DNA from: an uncultured Bacteroidales bacterium
GTDB taxonomy: Bacteria > Bacteroidota > Bacteroidia > Bacteroidales > Bacteroidaceae
NCBI GenBank assembly: GCA_937901185.1
Contig: CALCHR010000199.1
Span: forward strand, 1-19,738
DNA length: 19,738 nt
Direction: 5' to 3'
Shown here: piece by piece, positions 1 to 7,352 of the stretch
Layout of the letters: the number at the start of each line of letters is the position of its first letter
Position numbering within the stretch: position 1 is the stretch's first letter
The notes under the pieces: model-generated
Told to the model about the DNA's origin: nothing
Databases searched by the model: none
The model's input: the letters and a program-made list of their open reading frames with translations, nothing else
Program-made: the position numbers and the translations under genes

Positions 1-930
1 AAAAAGCCCCGTGAAAAGCTCTCGGAGGTGGCCGAGTCCCCCCCCCCCGCCGTGCGCCGCAAGCTGGTCTCTGCCCTGGACGGCACCGTGAAATACCTAT
101 ACCCCGTAGACGGGGGTCATTTTGTGGAGACGGTGTTTATCCCCGACGGCGACCGCGGCACGCTCTGCGTGTCGTGTCAGGTGGGCTGCAAGATGGGGTG
201 TGCCTTCTGCATGACGGGACGTCAGGGATTTGCGGCTTCGCTCTCTGCGACCGACATCTTGAACCAAATCTATTCGCTCCCTGAAAGAGAACGGCTGACG
301 AACATCGTGTTCATGGGACAGGGCGAACCTTTTGACAACCTGGACAACGTGCTCCGCGCCACGGAGGTGCTGACAGAGGATTGGGGATATGCTTGGAGCC
401 CAAAGCGCATCACCGTTTCGAGCGTGGGACTGCGCAAAGGCTTGGTACGCTTTCTGGAAGAGAGCCGTTGCAACTTGGCCATCAGCCTCCACCACCCTCT
501 GCCCGCCGAGCGCGCTTCGCTGATGCCTGCCGAGCGGGGTTACTCCATCCGGGAAGTAGTCGACACACTGCGCCGCTACGACTTCTGCAGCAAAAGCCCT
601 CACCCCACGGGAGCGCCCAAGCAGCGCCGCCTCTCTTTCGAATATATCGTGTTCGACGGCATCAACGACTCACAGCGCCATGCTGCAGCCCTCATCCACC
701 TGCTGCAGGGACTGGACTGCCGCATCAACCTGATACGCTTCCACGACATCCCGGGCTCGCCGCTGCGGGGCGTGGACGACCGACGCATGACAGAGCTGCG
801 CGACTATCTGACGAGCCACGGCATTTTTACAACCATCAGAGCCTCGCGCGGCCAGGATATTTTTGCAGCCTGCGGTTTGCTCTCCACAGCAAAGCAGCAG
901 GAGCAGCAACGACAATCCGAACAGGAATAA
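1..930 (+). CDS. rlmN: RlmN, dual-specificity 23S rRNA A2503 / tRNA A37 C2-methyltransferase (5' end missing)
   Basis: Radical-SAM enzyme that methylates C2 of adenine in 23S rRNA and in some tRNAs. The frame is open from base 1, so the gene begins outside the window; 309 residues are visible, and about 40 N-terminal residues are missing compared with the usual family length of about 345. The CxxxCxxC cluster motif is encoded at 187-210 (Cys codons at 187, 199 and 208). The two catalytic cysteines, equivalent to E. coli Cys118 and Cys355, are encoded at 166 and 871, the latter in a DIFAACG context. All key residues are present, so the enzyme should be active. A GTG at 28 could be misread as the start, but residues before it (REKLSE) fit the family. 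A run of 11 C at 38-48 codes for Pro-Pro-Pro without breaking the frame. The next gene, pdxA, follows after 66 bp with no visible promoter. Confidence 0.95.
   Translation, partial: KKPREKLSEVAESPPPAVRRKLVSALDGTVKYLYPVDGGHFVETVFIPDGDRGTLCVSCQVGCKMGCAFCMTGRQGFAASLSATDILNQIYSLPERERLTNIVFMGQGEPFDNLDNVLRATEVLTEDWGYAWSPKRITVSSVGLRKGLVRFLEESRCNLAISLHHPLPAERASLMPAERGYSIREVVDTLRRYDFCSKSPHPTGAPKQRRLSFEYIVFDGINDSQRHAAALIHLLQGLDCRINLIRFHDIPGSPLRGVDDRRMTELRDYLTSHGIFTTIRASRGQDIFAACGLLSTAKQQEQQRQSEQE
38..48. repeat. Homopolymer C11 tract inside rlmN
   Basis: Eleven consecutive C residues lie in the coding region of rlmN, between the N-terminal domain and the radical-SAM core. The reading frame on both sides is continuous with the tract as written. 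Tracts of this length are prone to replication slippage and also to sequencing or assembly errors. Confidence 0.85.
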
Positions 931-996
931 GCCCGCAGCCGGAAGCAAAGCTACCAACGATACTCATATATATTATATATACTACAAATATATTTT

Positions 997-2112
997 ATGG
1001 ACAACATGAACCACATACGCGTAGGCATCACGCACGGCGACACCAACGGCGTGGGCTACGAACTTATCTTCAAGACTTTTTCAGAACCGGCCATACTTGA
1101 ACTCTTCACCCCCATCATCTACGGTTCGCCCAAGGCTGCCGCCTACCACCGCAAGGCCATCGACCTGCATGTGGACTGGTGCATCGTCAGTTCGGCAGCA
1201 GAAGCTCAACCGGGCAAGCTGAACATGGTGGCTTGCTTCGACGAAGAGGTAAACATCGAACTGGGCAAGCAAAGCCCTGAGGCCGGCAAAGCAGCTTTGC
1301 GCTCCATAGACAGAGCCATAGAGGAATACAAGAAAGGCTTGGTGGACGTATTGGTGACAGCTCCGGTAAACAAGGCTGCCATCCAAAACAGCGGATGCCA
1401 CTTCACCGGCCACACCGAATATATCCAAGAGAAACTGGGAGGCGACGACGAGGCACTCATGATTCTGCTCAACGAGAATCTGCGCGTAGCATTGACCTCC
1501 ACCCACATGCCTTTGAAAGAGGTGGCCGCAGCAATCACCCGCGAGAGTGTGGAGAAAAAAATCCGACTTTTCTACCACTCCCTGCGCCACGACTTCCTGG
1601 TACCCGCTCCTCGCATTGCCGTGCTGGCACTCAATCCGCATTGCGGAGATGACGGTCTGCTCGGCGATGAAGAGAAAGAATGCATCCGTCCGGCTATCAA
1701 CGCCATGGTAGAAGAGGGGATACAATGTTTCGGACCTTATCCGGCCGATGGTTTCTTCGGCGCAGGCATGTACACCCACTTCGACGGCGTCCTGGCCATG
1801 TACCACGACCAAGGACTGGCGCCCTTCAAGACGCTGGCAGATGGCGACGGCGTAAACTTCACAGCCGGACTTCCCATCGTACGCACCTCGCCCGACCACG
1901 GTACAGCCTACGACATAGCCGGAAAAGGAGAAGCTGAAGAAAACTCTTTCCGACAAGCTATCTACACCGCCATAGACATTTTCCGCAACCGCAAGCTTGA
2001 CGCAGAAGCCTATGCCAACCCCCTGCGCAAACAGTATCACGAGAAACGCGAAGACGGAGACCGCCAACGCCACATGACCGCTTCTCAGCATCAAGAAGGT
2101 AACGCAGAATGA
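997..2112 (+). CDS. pdxA: PdxA, 4-hydroxythreonine-4-phosphate dehydrogenase
   Basis: NAD(P)-dependent, metal-requiring enzyme of the DXP-dependent pyridoxal 5'-phosphate pathway; it oxidises 4-phosphohydroxy-L-threonine, whose product is condensed by PdxJ. The protein has 371 residues; E. coli PdxA has 329, the extra length being partly a charged C-terminal tail of about 25 residues. The motifs are in family order: GDTNGVGYE near the N-terminus, TAPVNKAA, FTGHTEY, STHMPLKEV, LNPHCGDDGLLGDEE, YHDQGLAPFK and GTAYDIAGKG. The three metal-binding histidines are H170, H215 and H270, each four positions after E. coli H166, H211 and H266. The ATG at 997 is preceded by an A/T-rich leader rather than a Shine-Dalgarno site; an in-frame ATG at 1006 is also possible. 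The stop overlaps the next gene as ATGA, so the two are translationally coupled. No TAnnTTTG promoter is visible upstream. Confidence 0.95.
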   Translation: MDNMNHIRVGITHGDTNGVGYELIFKTFSEPAILELFTPIIYGSPKAAAYHRKAIDLHVDWCIVSSAAEAQPGKLNMVACFDEEVNIELGKQSPEAGKAALRSIDRAIEEYKKGLVDVLVTAPVNKAAIQNSGCHFTGHTEYIQEKLGGDDEALMILLNENLRVALTSTHMPLKEVAAAITRESVEKKIRLFYHSLRHDFLVPAPRIAVLALNPHCGDDGLLGDEEKECIRPAINAMVEEGIQCFGPYPADGFFGAGMYTHFDGVLAMYHDQGLAPFKTLADGDGVNFTAGLPIVRTSPDHGTAYDIAGKGEAEENSFRQAIYTAIDIFRNRKLDAEAYANPLRKQYHEKREDGDRQRHMTASQHQEGNAE

Positions 2113-2813
2113 AATACGCAATTATAGCCGCTGGCGAAGGCTCGCGCTTGGCTGAAGAGGGTATCAACGTACCAAAGCCCTTGGTAAAACTGGGTGGGAC
2201 CCCCATGATAGAACGCCTCATACGCATCTTCCAAAAGAACGGCGCAGAGGAAATTGTGATCATCGTAAACACACTGAACCCTCAGACAGAGGTCTACGTA
2301 AAGAAACTGATGGAGCGCGAGGATGGAAAAAACATCCGCCTCGTGGTCAAGACCACCCCGAGTTCGATGCACAGTTTCTTTGAACTGAGCCAACACCTCG
2401 GCGACGCCCCCTTCTGCCTCACTACCGTTGACACCATTTTCCGCGAGGCTGAATTTGCGAAATACATCCACCAATTCTGCACCGGAGAAGCCGACGGCAT
2501 GATGGCCGTGACCGACTTCATCGACGACGAGAAGCCCCTCTACGTAGAGACAAACGACCAACTGGACATCACAGGCTTCTACGACACCGATGCCAACTGC
2601 CGCTACATCTCCGGGGGCATCTACTGCCTCAAGCCCATTGCACTAAAGACCTTGCAACGCTGCATGGAAGAAGGACGCAGCCGTATGCGCAACTTCCAAC
2701 GGGCCTTAGTGGAAGACGGACTGCACTTAAAGGCTTATCCTTTCCAGAAAATATTAGACGTGGACCACGCCGGTGACATAGCTAAAGCCGAAGCATTTTT
2801 AGCCAACTCCTGA
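2109..2813 (+). CDS. NTP_transferase-family nucleotidyltransferase (probable head-group activating enzyme)
   Basis: A 234-residue protein of the sugar- or alcohol-phosphate nucleotidyltransferase fold. It shows the N-terminal signature AAGEGSRL (residues 7-14), then VPKPLV with the conserved lysine K23, an internal Asp in TTVDTIF, the SGGIYCLKP strand, and a C-terminal DVDHAGDIAKAEAFL segment, the usual position of the second metal-binding Asp. The family transfers NMP from CTP, UTP or other NTPs to a phosphorylated sugar or polyol such as inositol 1-phosphate or choline phosphate. The start ATG overlaps the pdxA stop, and the next gene begins 3 nt after this stop. Linkage to a CDP-alcohol phosphatidyltransferase suggests that it makes an NDP-activated head group (inference). 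The substrate cannot be read from the sequence. Confidence 0.85.
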   Translation: MKYAIIAAGEGSRLAEEGINVPKPLVKLGGTPMIERLIRIFQKNGAEEIVIIVNTLNPQTEVYVKKLMEREDGKNIRLVVKTTPSSMHSFFELSQHLGDAPFCLTTVDTIFREAEFAKYIHQFCTGEADGMMAVTDFIDDEKPLYVETNDQLDITGFYDTDANCRYISGGIYCLKPIALKTLQRCMEEGRSRMRNFQRALVEDGLHLKAYPFQKILDVDHAGDIAKAEAFLANS

Positions 2814-2816
2814 CGC

Positions 2817-3674
2817 ATGAAAATCCTTGGTATAAGCCGCTCACCTATCTTCTCCCCCAACTCAGAGAACCGCGACCGGGCCATTTTTCAGGCCGTGGCC
2901 AATCTTTTCTTAGAAAATGGGCACACTGTTGTTACGCTCGGAGAAGAAGATTTTAAGAAGGCGGACAGACTTAAGCCGTCTGAAGAATATGACGCTGTGT
3001 TCAGCATGGCCCGCAATGAGGATGTACTACAACAGTTGAGCCACGAAGAAGAAAAAAATCTTCCGGTCTTCAATTCAGCCTCGGCCTTACTAAAAGCTTC
3101 GCGCTCCGCACTGACACACCTTTTTGAAGAGGGCGGCATCCCTATTCCCCAATCTGTTGCTATACCTTGTGCAGATAAAGCCTTGGAGCAAATCCATTTC
3201 CCCGCTTGGCTCAAAAGAGGAGATGCTTGTGCCCAGACGGCCAACGATGTCCACTTCTTACAGAGCAAGGAAGAACTGCATGCTACCTTGAAAGATTTTT
3301 CCGAGCGCCACATCAACAACGCCGTTCTGTGTGAACACATTGAGGGCGACCTTGTAAAATTTTACGGCGTAGAGGGCACCGACTTTTTCTATCTCTACTA
3401 CCCCACTCTCGGTAACAACTTCAGCAAGTTCGGTCTGGAAAAAATCAACGGAGCACCTAGCGGTTTCCCTTTTGACAAAGCCCAACTCAAAGCCTGCGCT
3501 GACCACGCGGCACAACTAAGCGGCATACGCATCTATGGCGGCGACTGCATAGTGCAAGCAGATGGTTCGTTTCTCCTAATAGACTTCAACGACTGGCCCA
3601 GCTATAGTGCCTGCACAGATGATGCAGCTAAAGCTATCGTAGAAATGATATTAAAAAATCTGGGCCAGGCCTGA
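2817..3674 (+). CDS. ATP-grasp domain protein of unknown substrate
   Basis: A 285-residue protein with no membrane segment. Residues 1-90 look like a pre-ATP-grasp Rossmann-type domain. The ATP-grasp core follows: a WLKRGDA strand carrying the probable ATP-binding lysine, then an ELHATL helix, CEHIEGDLVKFYGVEG, and the metal-binding element IDFNDWPS with D256 and N258. The family joins a carboxylate to an amine or thiol through an acyl phosphate, but some relatives, such as the inositol phosphate kinases ITPK, phosphorylate alcohols. It sits between the nucleotidyltransferase (3-nt gap) and the CDP-alcohol transferase, 57 nt upstream of the latter. A role in modifying the lipid head group or its precursor is inferred only from context. 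I do not recognise a named family. Confidence 0.75.
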   Translation: MKILGISRSPIFSPNSENRDRAIFQAVANLFLENGHTVVTLGEEDFKKADRLKPSEEYDAVFSMARNEDVLQQLSHEEEKNLPVFNSASALLKASRSALTHLFEEGGIPIPQSVAIPCADKALEQIHFPAWLKRGDACAQTANDVHFLQSKEELHATLKDFSERHINNAVLCEHIEGDLVKFYGVEGTDFFYLYYPTLGNNFSKFGLEKINGAPSGFPFDKAQLKACADHAAQLSGIRIYGGDCIVQADGSFLLIDFNDWPSYSACTDDAAKAIVEMILKNLGQA

Positions 3675-3731
3675 TAAAGGATTGAGATGATCTATTTTTT
3701 CTTAGGTAAGACTCTATATAAAATATAAGAT

Positions 3732-4679
3732 ATGACAGAGAACAAGACTTTGGTTTCTACCTTCAAATCACAAGACACAGAAGAATGGTTGGACATCCAC
3801 TTCACCCGCCCATTGGGTCTGCTTTGGGCAAAGCTTTTCAACCACTTCGACATACACCCCAACGTAGTCACCATCCTTTCCATTTTCCTCGGTGCAGCCG
3901 CCGGCGTGATGTTTTATTTTGACAACCTCACTTACAACATCATCGGCATCTTACTCTTGGTATGGGCCAACCTCTACGATAGCGCCGACGGACAACTGGC
4001 CCGCATGACCGGAAAAAAGACACGCTGGGGCCGCATCCTGGATGGTTTTGCCGGCGACGTCTGGTTCTTCTGTATCTACGCAGCCATCTGCCTCCGTTTG
4101 ATGTTCAAGCCCATGCCTTTTCTTCCGGATGTAGAATGGGGTATTTGGATTTGGCTCTTGTGTGCATTAGCCGGCTTGGTACTCCATGCCAAACAATGCC
4201 AACTGGCAGACTACTACCGCAACATCCACCTTTACTTTTTGAAAGGAGAAAATGGCTCGGAGCTTGACAATTTCAAGAAGCTAAGAGAAGAGTTCCACGC
4301 TCTTTCTTGGCGCAAGGATGGAGCCTGGAAAATTTTTCTTTTCTTTTATGGCAACTATACTCGCTCACAAGAAAAAGCTACTCCCTGTTTCCAGAAATTC
4401 AAAGCGGAGATAGACCGACGCTTTGGAAAAATACTCCCCCAAGCCTTGCGCGAGGACTTTCGCAAAGGTAGTTTGCCCCTTATGAAGTATGCAAACATCT
4501 TAACCTTTAACACCCGGGCCATCGTGCTTTACATAAGTATCCTTGTTGGCGAGCCATGGCTCTACCCGCTGTTTGAATGCACCATCATGGTAACACTCTG
4601 CACCTACATGCAACGCACCCACGAAAGACTCTGCACCACGCTTCTACAACAACTTGACCAATATGAAACCGCTGTATAG
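3732..4679 (+). CDS. CDP-alcohol phosphatidyltransferase family membrane protein with a shifted last Asp
   Basis: Integral membrane enzyme that would transfer a phosphoalcohol from a CDP-linked donor. It is 315 residues long, against about 200 for typical bacterial members. The family motif D-x2-D-G-x2-A-R-x8-G-x3-D-x3-D is visible as D83, D86-G87, A90-R91, G100 and D104, but the position of the last Asp (108) is Gly and an Asp follows at 109. TM helices surround the motif (about residues 45-60 and 63-82, then 107-125 and 138-158). A soluble charged insert of about 90 residues follows (about 165-255), then two more TM segments. It fits neither PgsA nor PssA in length. The 3' end overlaps the next gene by 17 nt, so co-expression is likely. 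The A/T-rich leader TATATAAAATATAAGAT precedes the ATG. Confidence 0.85.
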   Translation: MTENKTLVSTFKSQDTEEWLDIHFTRPLGLLWAKLFNHFDIHPNVVTILSIFLGAAAGVMFYFDNLTYNIIGILLLVWANLYDSADGQLARMTGKKTRWGRILDGFAGDVWFFCIYAAICLRLMFKPMPFLPDVEWGIWIWLLCALAGLVLHAKQCQLADYYRNIHLYFLKGENGSELDNFKKLREEFHALSWRKDGAWKIFLFFYGNYTRSQEKATPCFQKFKAEIDRRFGKILPQALREDFRKGSLPLMKYANILTFNTRAIVLYISILVGEPWLYPLFECTIMVTLCTYMQRTHERLCTTLLQQLDQYETAV

Positions 4680-5664
4680 AAATATTTTTATGCTCTTTGG
4701 CATCGCAGCCATCATCGTGATGCTCAGCACCTTTGAAGATGGCTACGAACAAATCAAGGACAACATTTTGCGCGCCGGGCTTTACCTGCCGGCCGTCATC
4801 GGCATCTGGATTTTTGTCTACGCCTGCAATGCCCTTGCCTTTCAGATTATTGTAAACAGCGGTAAGCACGACAAGCATCTGGACTTTAGACACGCCTATA
4901 AACTCACGGTCTCCGGATTTGCCTTCAGCTATACCACTCCCTTTGGATTTGGTGGCGGACCTTATCGTGTGATGGAACTGGCCGGACATATTGGCACCCC
5001 GCGCGCCATGTCTTCTGTAGTGCTCTACTCCATGATGCACATCCTTTCCCACTTCTGTCTCTGGACCACCTCCGTATTCATCTTCATTCTCTTCTACAAC
5101 GAGATGATGACCCCGGCTCTTTGGAGTATCTTCGGCATTTACCTCGCCATCTTTACGGGCGCTCTCTTTGTTTTCAACTACGGATACAAGAACGGGCTCA
5201 TCGTAAAGCTCTACAGCATCCTGCTCAAAATACCCTATGCTAAGAAACCCGCACGAAAGTTCTACGACAAGCATCTGGAGGCGATGCAGCAAGTGGACCG
5301 CAACATTTCCTACTTGCGCGAACAGCGTAAAGCCTTCTGGAGCAGCTTGTTCTACGAATATCTGGGGCGCATCATCAACTCCTTAGAATATTTCTTTATC
5401 CTAACCGCCTTTGGTCTGGAGATTTCTTTCGCAGATGCCGTTCTGGTACTGGCTTTCTCCTCGCTCATGGGCAACCTGCTGTTTTTCTTCCCTATGCAGC
5501 TCGGTGCACGCGAAGGCGGTTTGGCGCTCATCATCAAACTTTTGGGCATCGGCACCGGTGGTGTCGGTGTGTTCACAAGTTTCTATACCCGTATCCGAGA
5601 ACTCGTATGGATATTGATCGGTGTCGGACTTGTAAAGGTGGGTAATAAAAAAATTATGAAGTAA
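4663..5664 (+). CDS. UPF0104 / LPG_synthase_TM-type integral membrane protein (flippase-like)
   Basis: A 333-residue polytopic protein of the family that includes the flippase domain of MprF and archaeal AglD. About eight hydrophobic segments are visible, starting near residues 7-23, 38-60, 83-100, 120-145, 148-168, 220-248, 250-275 and 290-325. The conserved family element is GFGGGPYRVMEL (about residues 98-109), equivalent to the GG-x-PxR motif, and the later PMQLGAREGG loop also fits. I chose the ATG at 4663; a TTG at 4654 in frame is less likely. The gene overlaps the CDP-alcohol transferase by 17 nt. A role in moving the lipid made by the preceding enzymes across the inner membrane is inferred from context and family. 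Confidence 0.85.
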   Translation: MKPLYRNIFMLFGIAAIIVMLSTFEDGYEQIKDNILRAGLYLPAVIGIWIFVYACNALAFQIIVNSGKHDKHLDFRHAYKLTVSGFAFSYTTPFGFGGGPYRVMELAGHIGTPRAMSSVVLYSMMHILSHFCLWTTSVFIFILFYNEMMTPALWSIFGIYLAIFTGALFVFNYGYKNGLIVKLYSILLKIPYAKKPARKFYDKHLEAMQQVDRNISYLREQRKAFWSSLFYEYLGRIINSLEYFFILTAFGLEISFADAVLVLAFSSLMGNLLFFFPMQLGAREGGLALIIKLLGIGTGGVGVFTSFYTRIRELVWILIGVGLVKVGNKKIMK

Positions 5665-5685
5665 TCTCTGCTAAAAAATCAGACT

Positions 5686-6411
5686 ATGGCCATTCATCAT
5701 CCCCTTAGCACCATCATTTTCGACTATGGTGGCACGCTTGACACTAATGCCCGCCATTGGGCCCACGTTCTCTGGGAGGGTTATCTACACGCTGACGTGC
5801 CGGTAAGCGAGGAGCAGTTTCGCGAAGCATACGTTTTTGGAGAGCGGGCTTTGGCCAAAGCGCCCATCGTAAAGCCGGAGGACAATTTTCACACCGTGTT
5901 ACTGAAAAAGTTGGACCAAGAAACGGCCGAGCTCCTCAGAATGGGAGCCTGGAATGCCACGGAGGAAGAACGCCAAAGCCAAATAAAAGTCATAGCAGAC
6001 TACTGCTATAAATACGTACTGCGCAACTTGGAAACATCGCGTACTGTGCTCGACGCCCTGAAAGGCCGCTACAACCTGATACTGGTTTCCAACTTCTACG
6101 GCAACATCGAGGCCATCCTCCGCGACTTTCGCCTTGACCACTACTTCTCGGCCATCGTAGAAAGTGCTGTCGTAGGTGTTCGCAAGCCCGATCCGGCTAT
6201 CTACCAACTGGGTGTGGATGCAGCAGGAGTTGACGCCGGCGAGGTACTTGTGGTGGGCGACAGCTACGACAAGGATATGGTGCCGGCAAAAGCTGTGGGA
6301 TGCAAGGCCGTATGGCTCAAGGGAGAAGGATGGAAGCCGGAAGTGGTAGACGAAAGCCTGCCCGATGCCATCATAAAAAATCTTAACGAGCTACTCGACT
6401 TGTTGCACTGA
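5686..6411 (+). CDS. HAD-superfamily (subfamily IA) hydrolase, probable phosphatase
   Basis: A 241-residue cytosolic hydrolase. Motif I is FDYGGTLD with nucleophile D13 and T17; the second Asp of the usual DxD is Gly (G15). Motif II is S135 in LILVSNF, motif III is K167 in RKPDP, and motif IV is GDSYDKD with D192 and D197. An alpha-helical cap of about 100 residues lies between motifs I and II (C1 cap). The missing second Asp is known in active phosphatases such as YihX (DLGNV), so loss of activity need not follow. It starts 21 nt after the flippase-like gene, so it is probably the last gene of the lipid operon. It may remove a phosphate from a head-group precursor, but a general nucleotide or sugar phosphatase is equally possible. 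Confidence 0.85.
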   Translation: MAIHHPLSTIIFDYGGTLDTNARHWAHVLWEGYLHADVPVSEEQFREAYVFGERALAKAPIVKPEDNFHTVLLKKLDQETAELLRMGAWNATEEERQSQIKVIADYCYKYVLRNLETSRTVLDALKGRYNLILVSNFYGNIEAILRDFRLDHYFSAIVESAVVGVRKPDPAIYQLGVDAAGVDAGEVLVVGDSYDKDMVPAKAVGCKAVWLKGEGWKPEVVDESLPDAIIKNLNELLDLLH

Positions 6412-6433
6412 CAAAAAACTATCCGTATCTTTG
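6403..6433 (+). promoter_or_regulatory. Bacteroidota promoter for the NigD-like lipoprotein gene
   Basis: TATCTTTG at 6426-6433 matches the -7 consensus TAnnTTTG. TTG at 6403-6405 lies 20 nt upstream as a -33 box. The predicted start of transcription is near 6440, about 30 nt before the ATG at 6469. This makes the lipoprotein separately transcribed from the lipid operon. Confidence 0.6.
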
Positions 6434-6468
6434 TCAATATCATCTACTAAACATAACTACCTGATTTT

Positions 6469-7182
6469 ATGAAAAAGCTAAGTATCTTAACCCTGCTATT
6501 TGTTTCCTGCCTCACATTTTTCTATTCATGTGAAGAAGACGACCCCGTGGTGTTCTATACAGGAATGGGTACGGTTGTAAACAACAACGGAGTGCCGGCC
6601 ATTGACTTTGACCATGCTCCGGTAATGCTTCCTGCCGACCCCCAACTGCTTTACGCCTGCAACGCCCAGCATCCCGGACAACGTGTGATCACCACCTTCA
6701 ACTACTTGGGCAACGACAAAGACTCCCGTAGCATTTTGCTCCGTGTGGTCTATCGCGTACTGACCAAGCCGTTCTTCCCTCAGCCCACGGCACACCAAAG
6801 CGATAGCCTCGGCCACGACGGTGCCAACCTTGACGCTGTTTGGATAGCCGGCGAACATCTGAACGTACGTTTCAACATAGCCGGCAGTTTCTACAACTTA
6901 GCCCCCCACTTTATCAGCATGATTTGTGCAGACCCCAAGCCCGATGCCGAAGGCTATGTCAATCTGGAGTTCCGCCACAACGCCAACAACGATTTTCCCG
7001 AGGTGCGAAAGATGGGCTACGTAAGTTTCCCCCTCAAGCAAACAGTGCCCGGTGCAAAATTCCGCATCAGCTATAAGGCCATTGATGGCAGCCAACGCAT
7101 CGTGACCGTAGAGGAATCAAACAACGCAGAACCCAGTTTCAGCGAAACAGAGCTGAACGCAGCGCTCACAGATATGAAATAA
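6469..7182 (+). CDS. NigD-like lipoprotein
   Basis: A 237-residue exported lipoprotein. Signal peptide: Lys2-Lys3, hydrophobic core 4-18, then the lipobox FYSC with lipidated Cys21. The mature protein begins with C followed by E-E-D-D, which resembles the acidic lipoprotein export signal that directs Bacteroidota lipoproteins to the cell surface. The body (GTVVNNNG near the N-terminus, followed by several beta-rich stretches) resembles the NigD-like family common in Bacteroidales, in which an OB-like N-domain is followed by a beta-sandwich; the function of the family is not settled. It has its own promoter (6403-6433) and a strong terminator (7220-7261). Confidence 0.75.
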   Translation: MKKLSILTLLFVSCLTFFYSCEEDDPVVFYTGMGTVVNNNGVPAIDFDHAPVMLPADPQLLYACNAQHPGQRVITTFNYLGNDKDSRSILLRVVYRVLTKPFFPQPTAHQSDSLGHDGANLDAVWIAGEHLNVRFNIAGSFYNLAPHFISMICADPKPDAEGYVNLEFRHNANNDFPEVRKMGYVSFPLKQTVPGAKFRISYKAIDGSQRIVTVEESNNAEPSFSETELNAALTDMK

Positions 7183-7219
7183 AAAAGTCTTCAAGCCGAA
7201 AGTCACATACAGACCCTTT

Positions 7220-7261
7220 CCCGCCTTCATGCCCCAAGTGCTTGAAGGCGGGATTTTCTTT
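7220..7261 (+). terminator. Rho-independent terminator after the NigD-like gene
   Basis: Perfect 10-bp stem CCCGCCTTCA (7220-7229) with TGAAGGCGGG (7243-7252), a 13-nt loop, then ATTTTCTTT. It ends the left + strand block. Confidence 0.85.
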
Positions 7262-7352
7262 AACCGGCACCCCCAGAGCCACCTTTATCTTTAAGACAGC
7301 CCAAGTGGCCTCATCCAAGCATTTAGCGATTATAATTTCAAGCCTCCGAAGA

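Noticed and set aside
931..996. AT-rich run before pdxA as a promoter
   Set aside because: No TAnnTTTG box is present; A/T-rich leaders also precede other starts here and fit translation initiation without Shine-Dalgarno sites.
1081..2121. 346-codon open frame on the - strand opposite pdxA
   Set aside because: The pdxA frame has all family motifs and metal ligands; the antisense frame has no recognisable domain and arises from codon bias.
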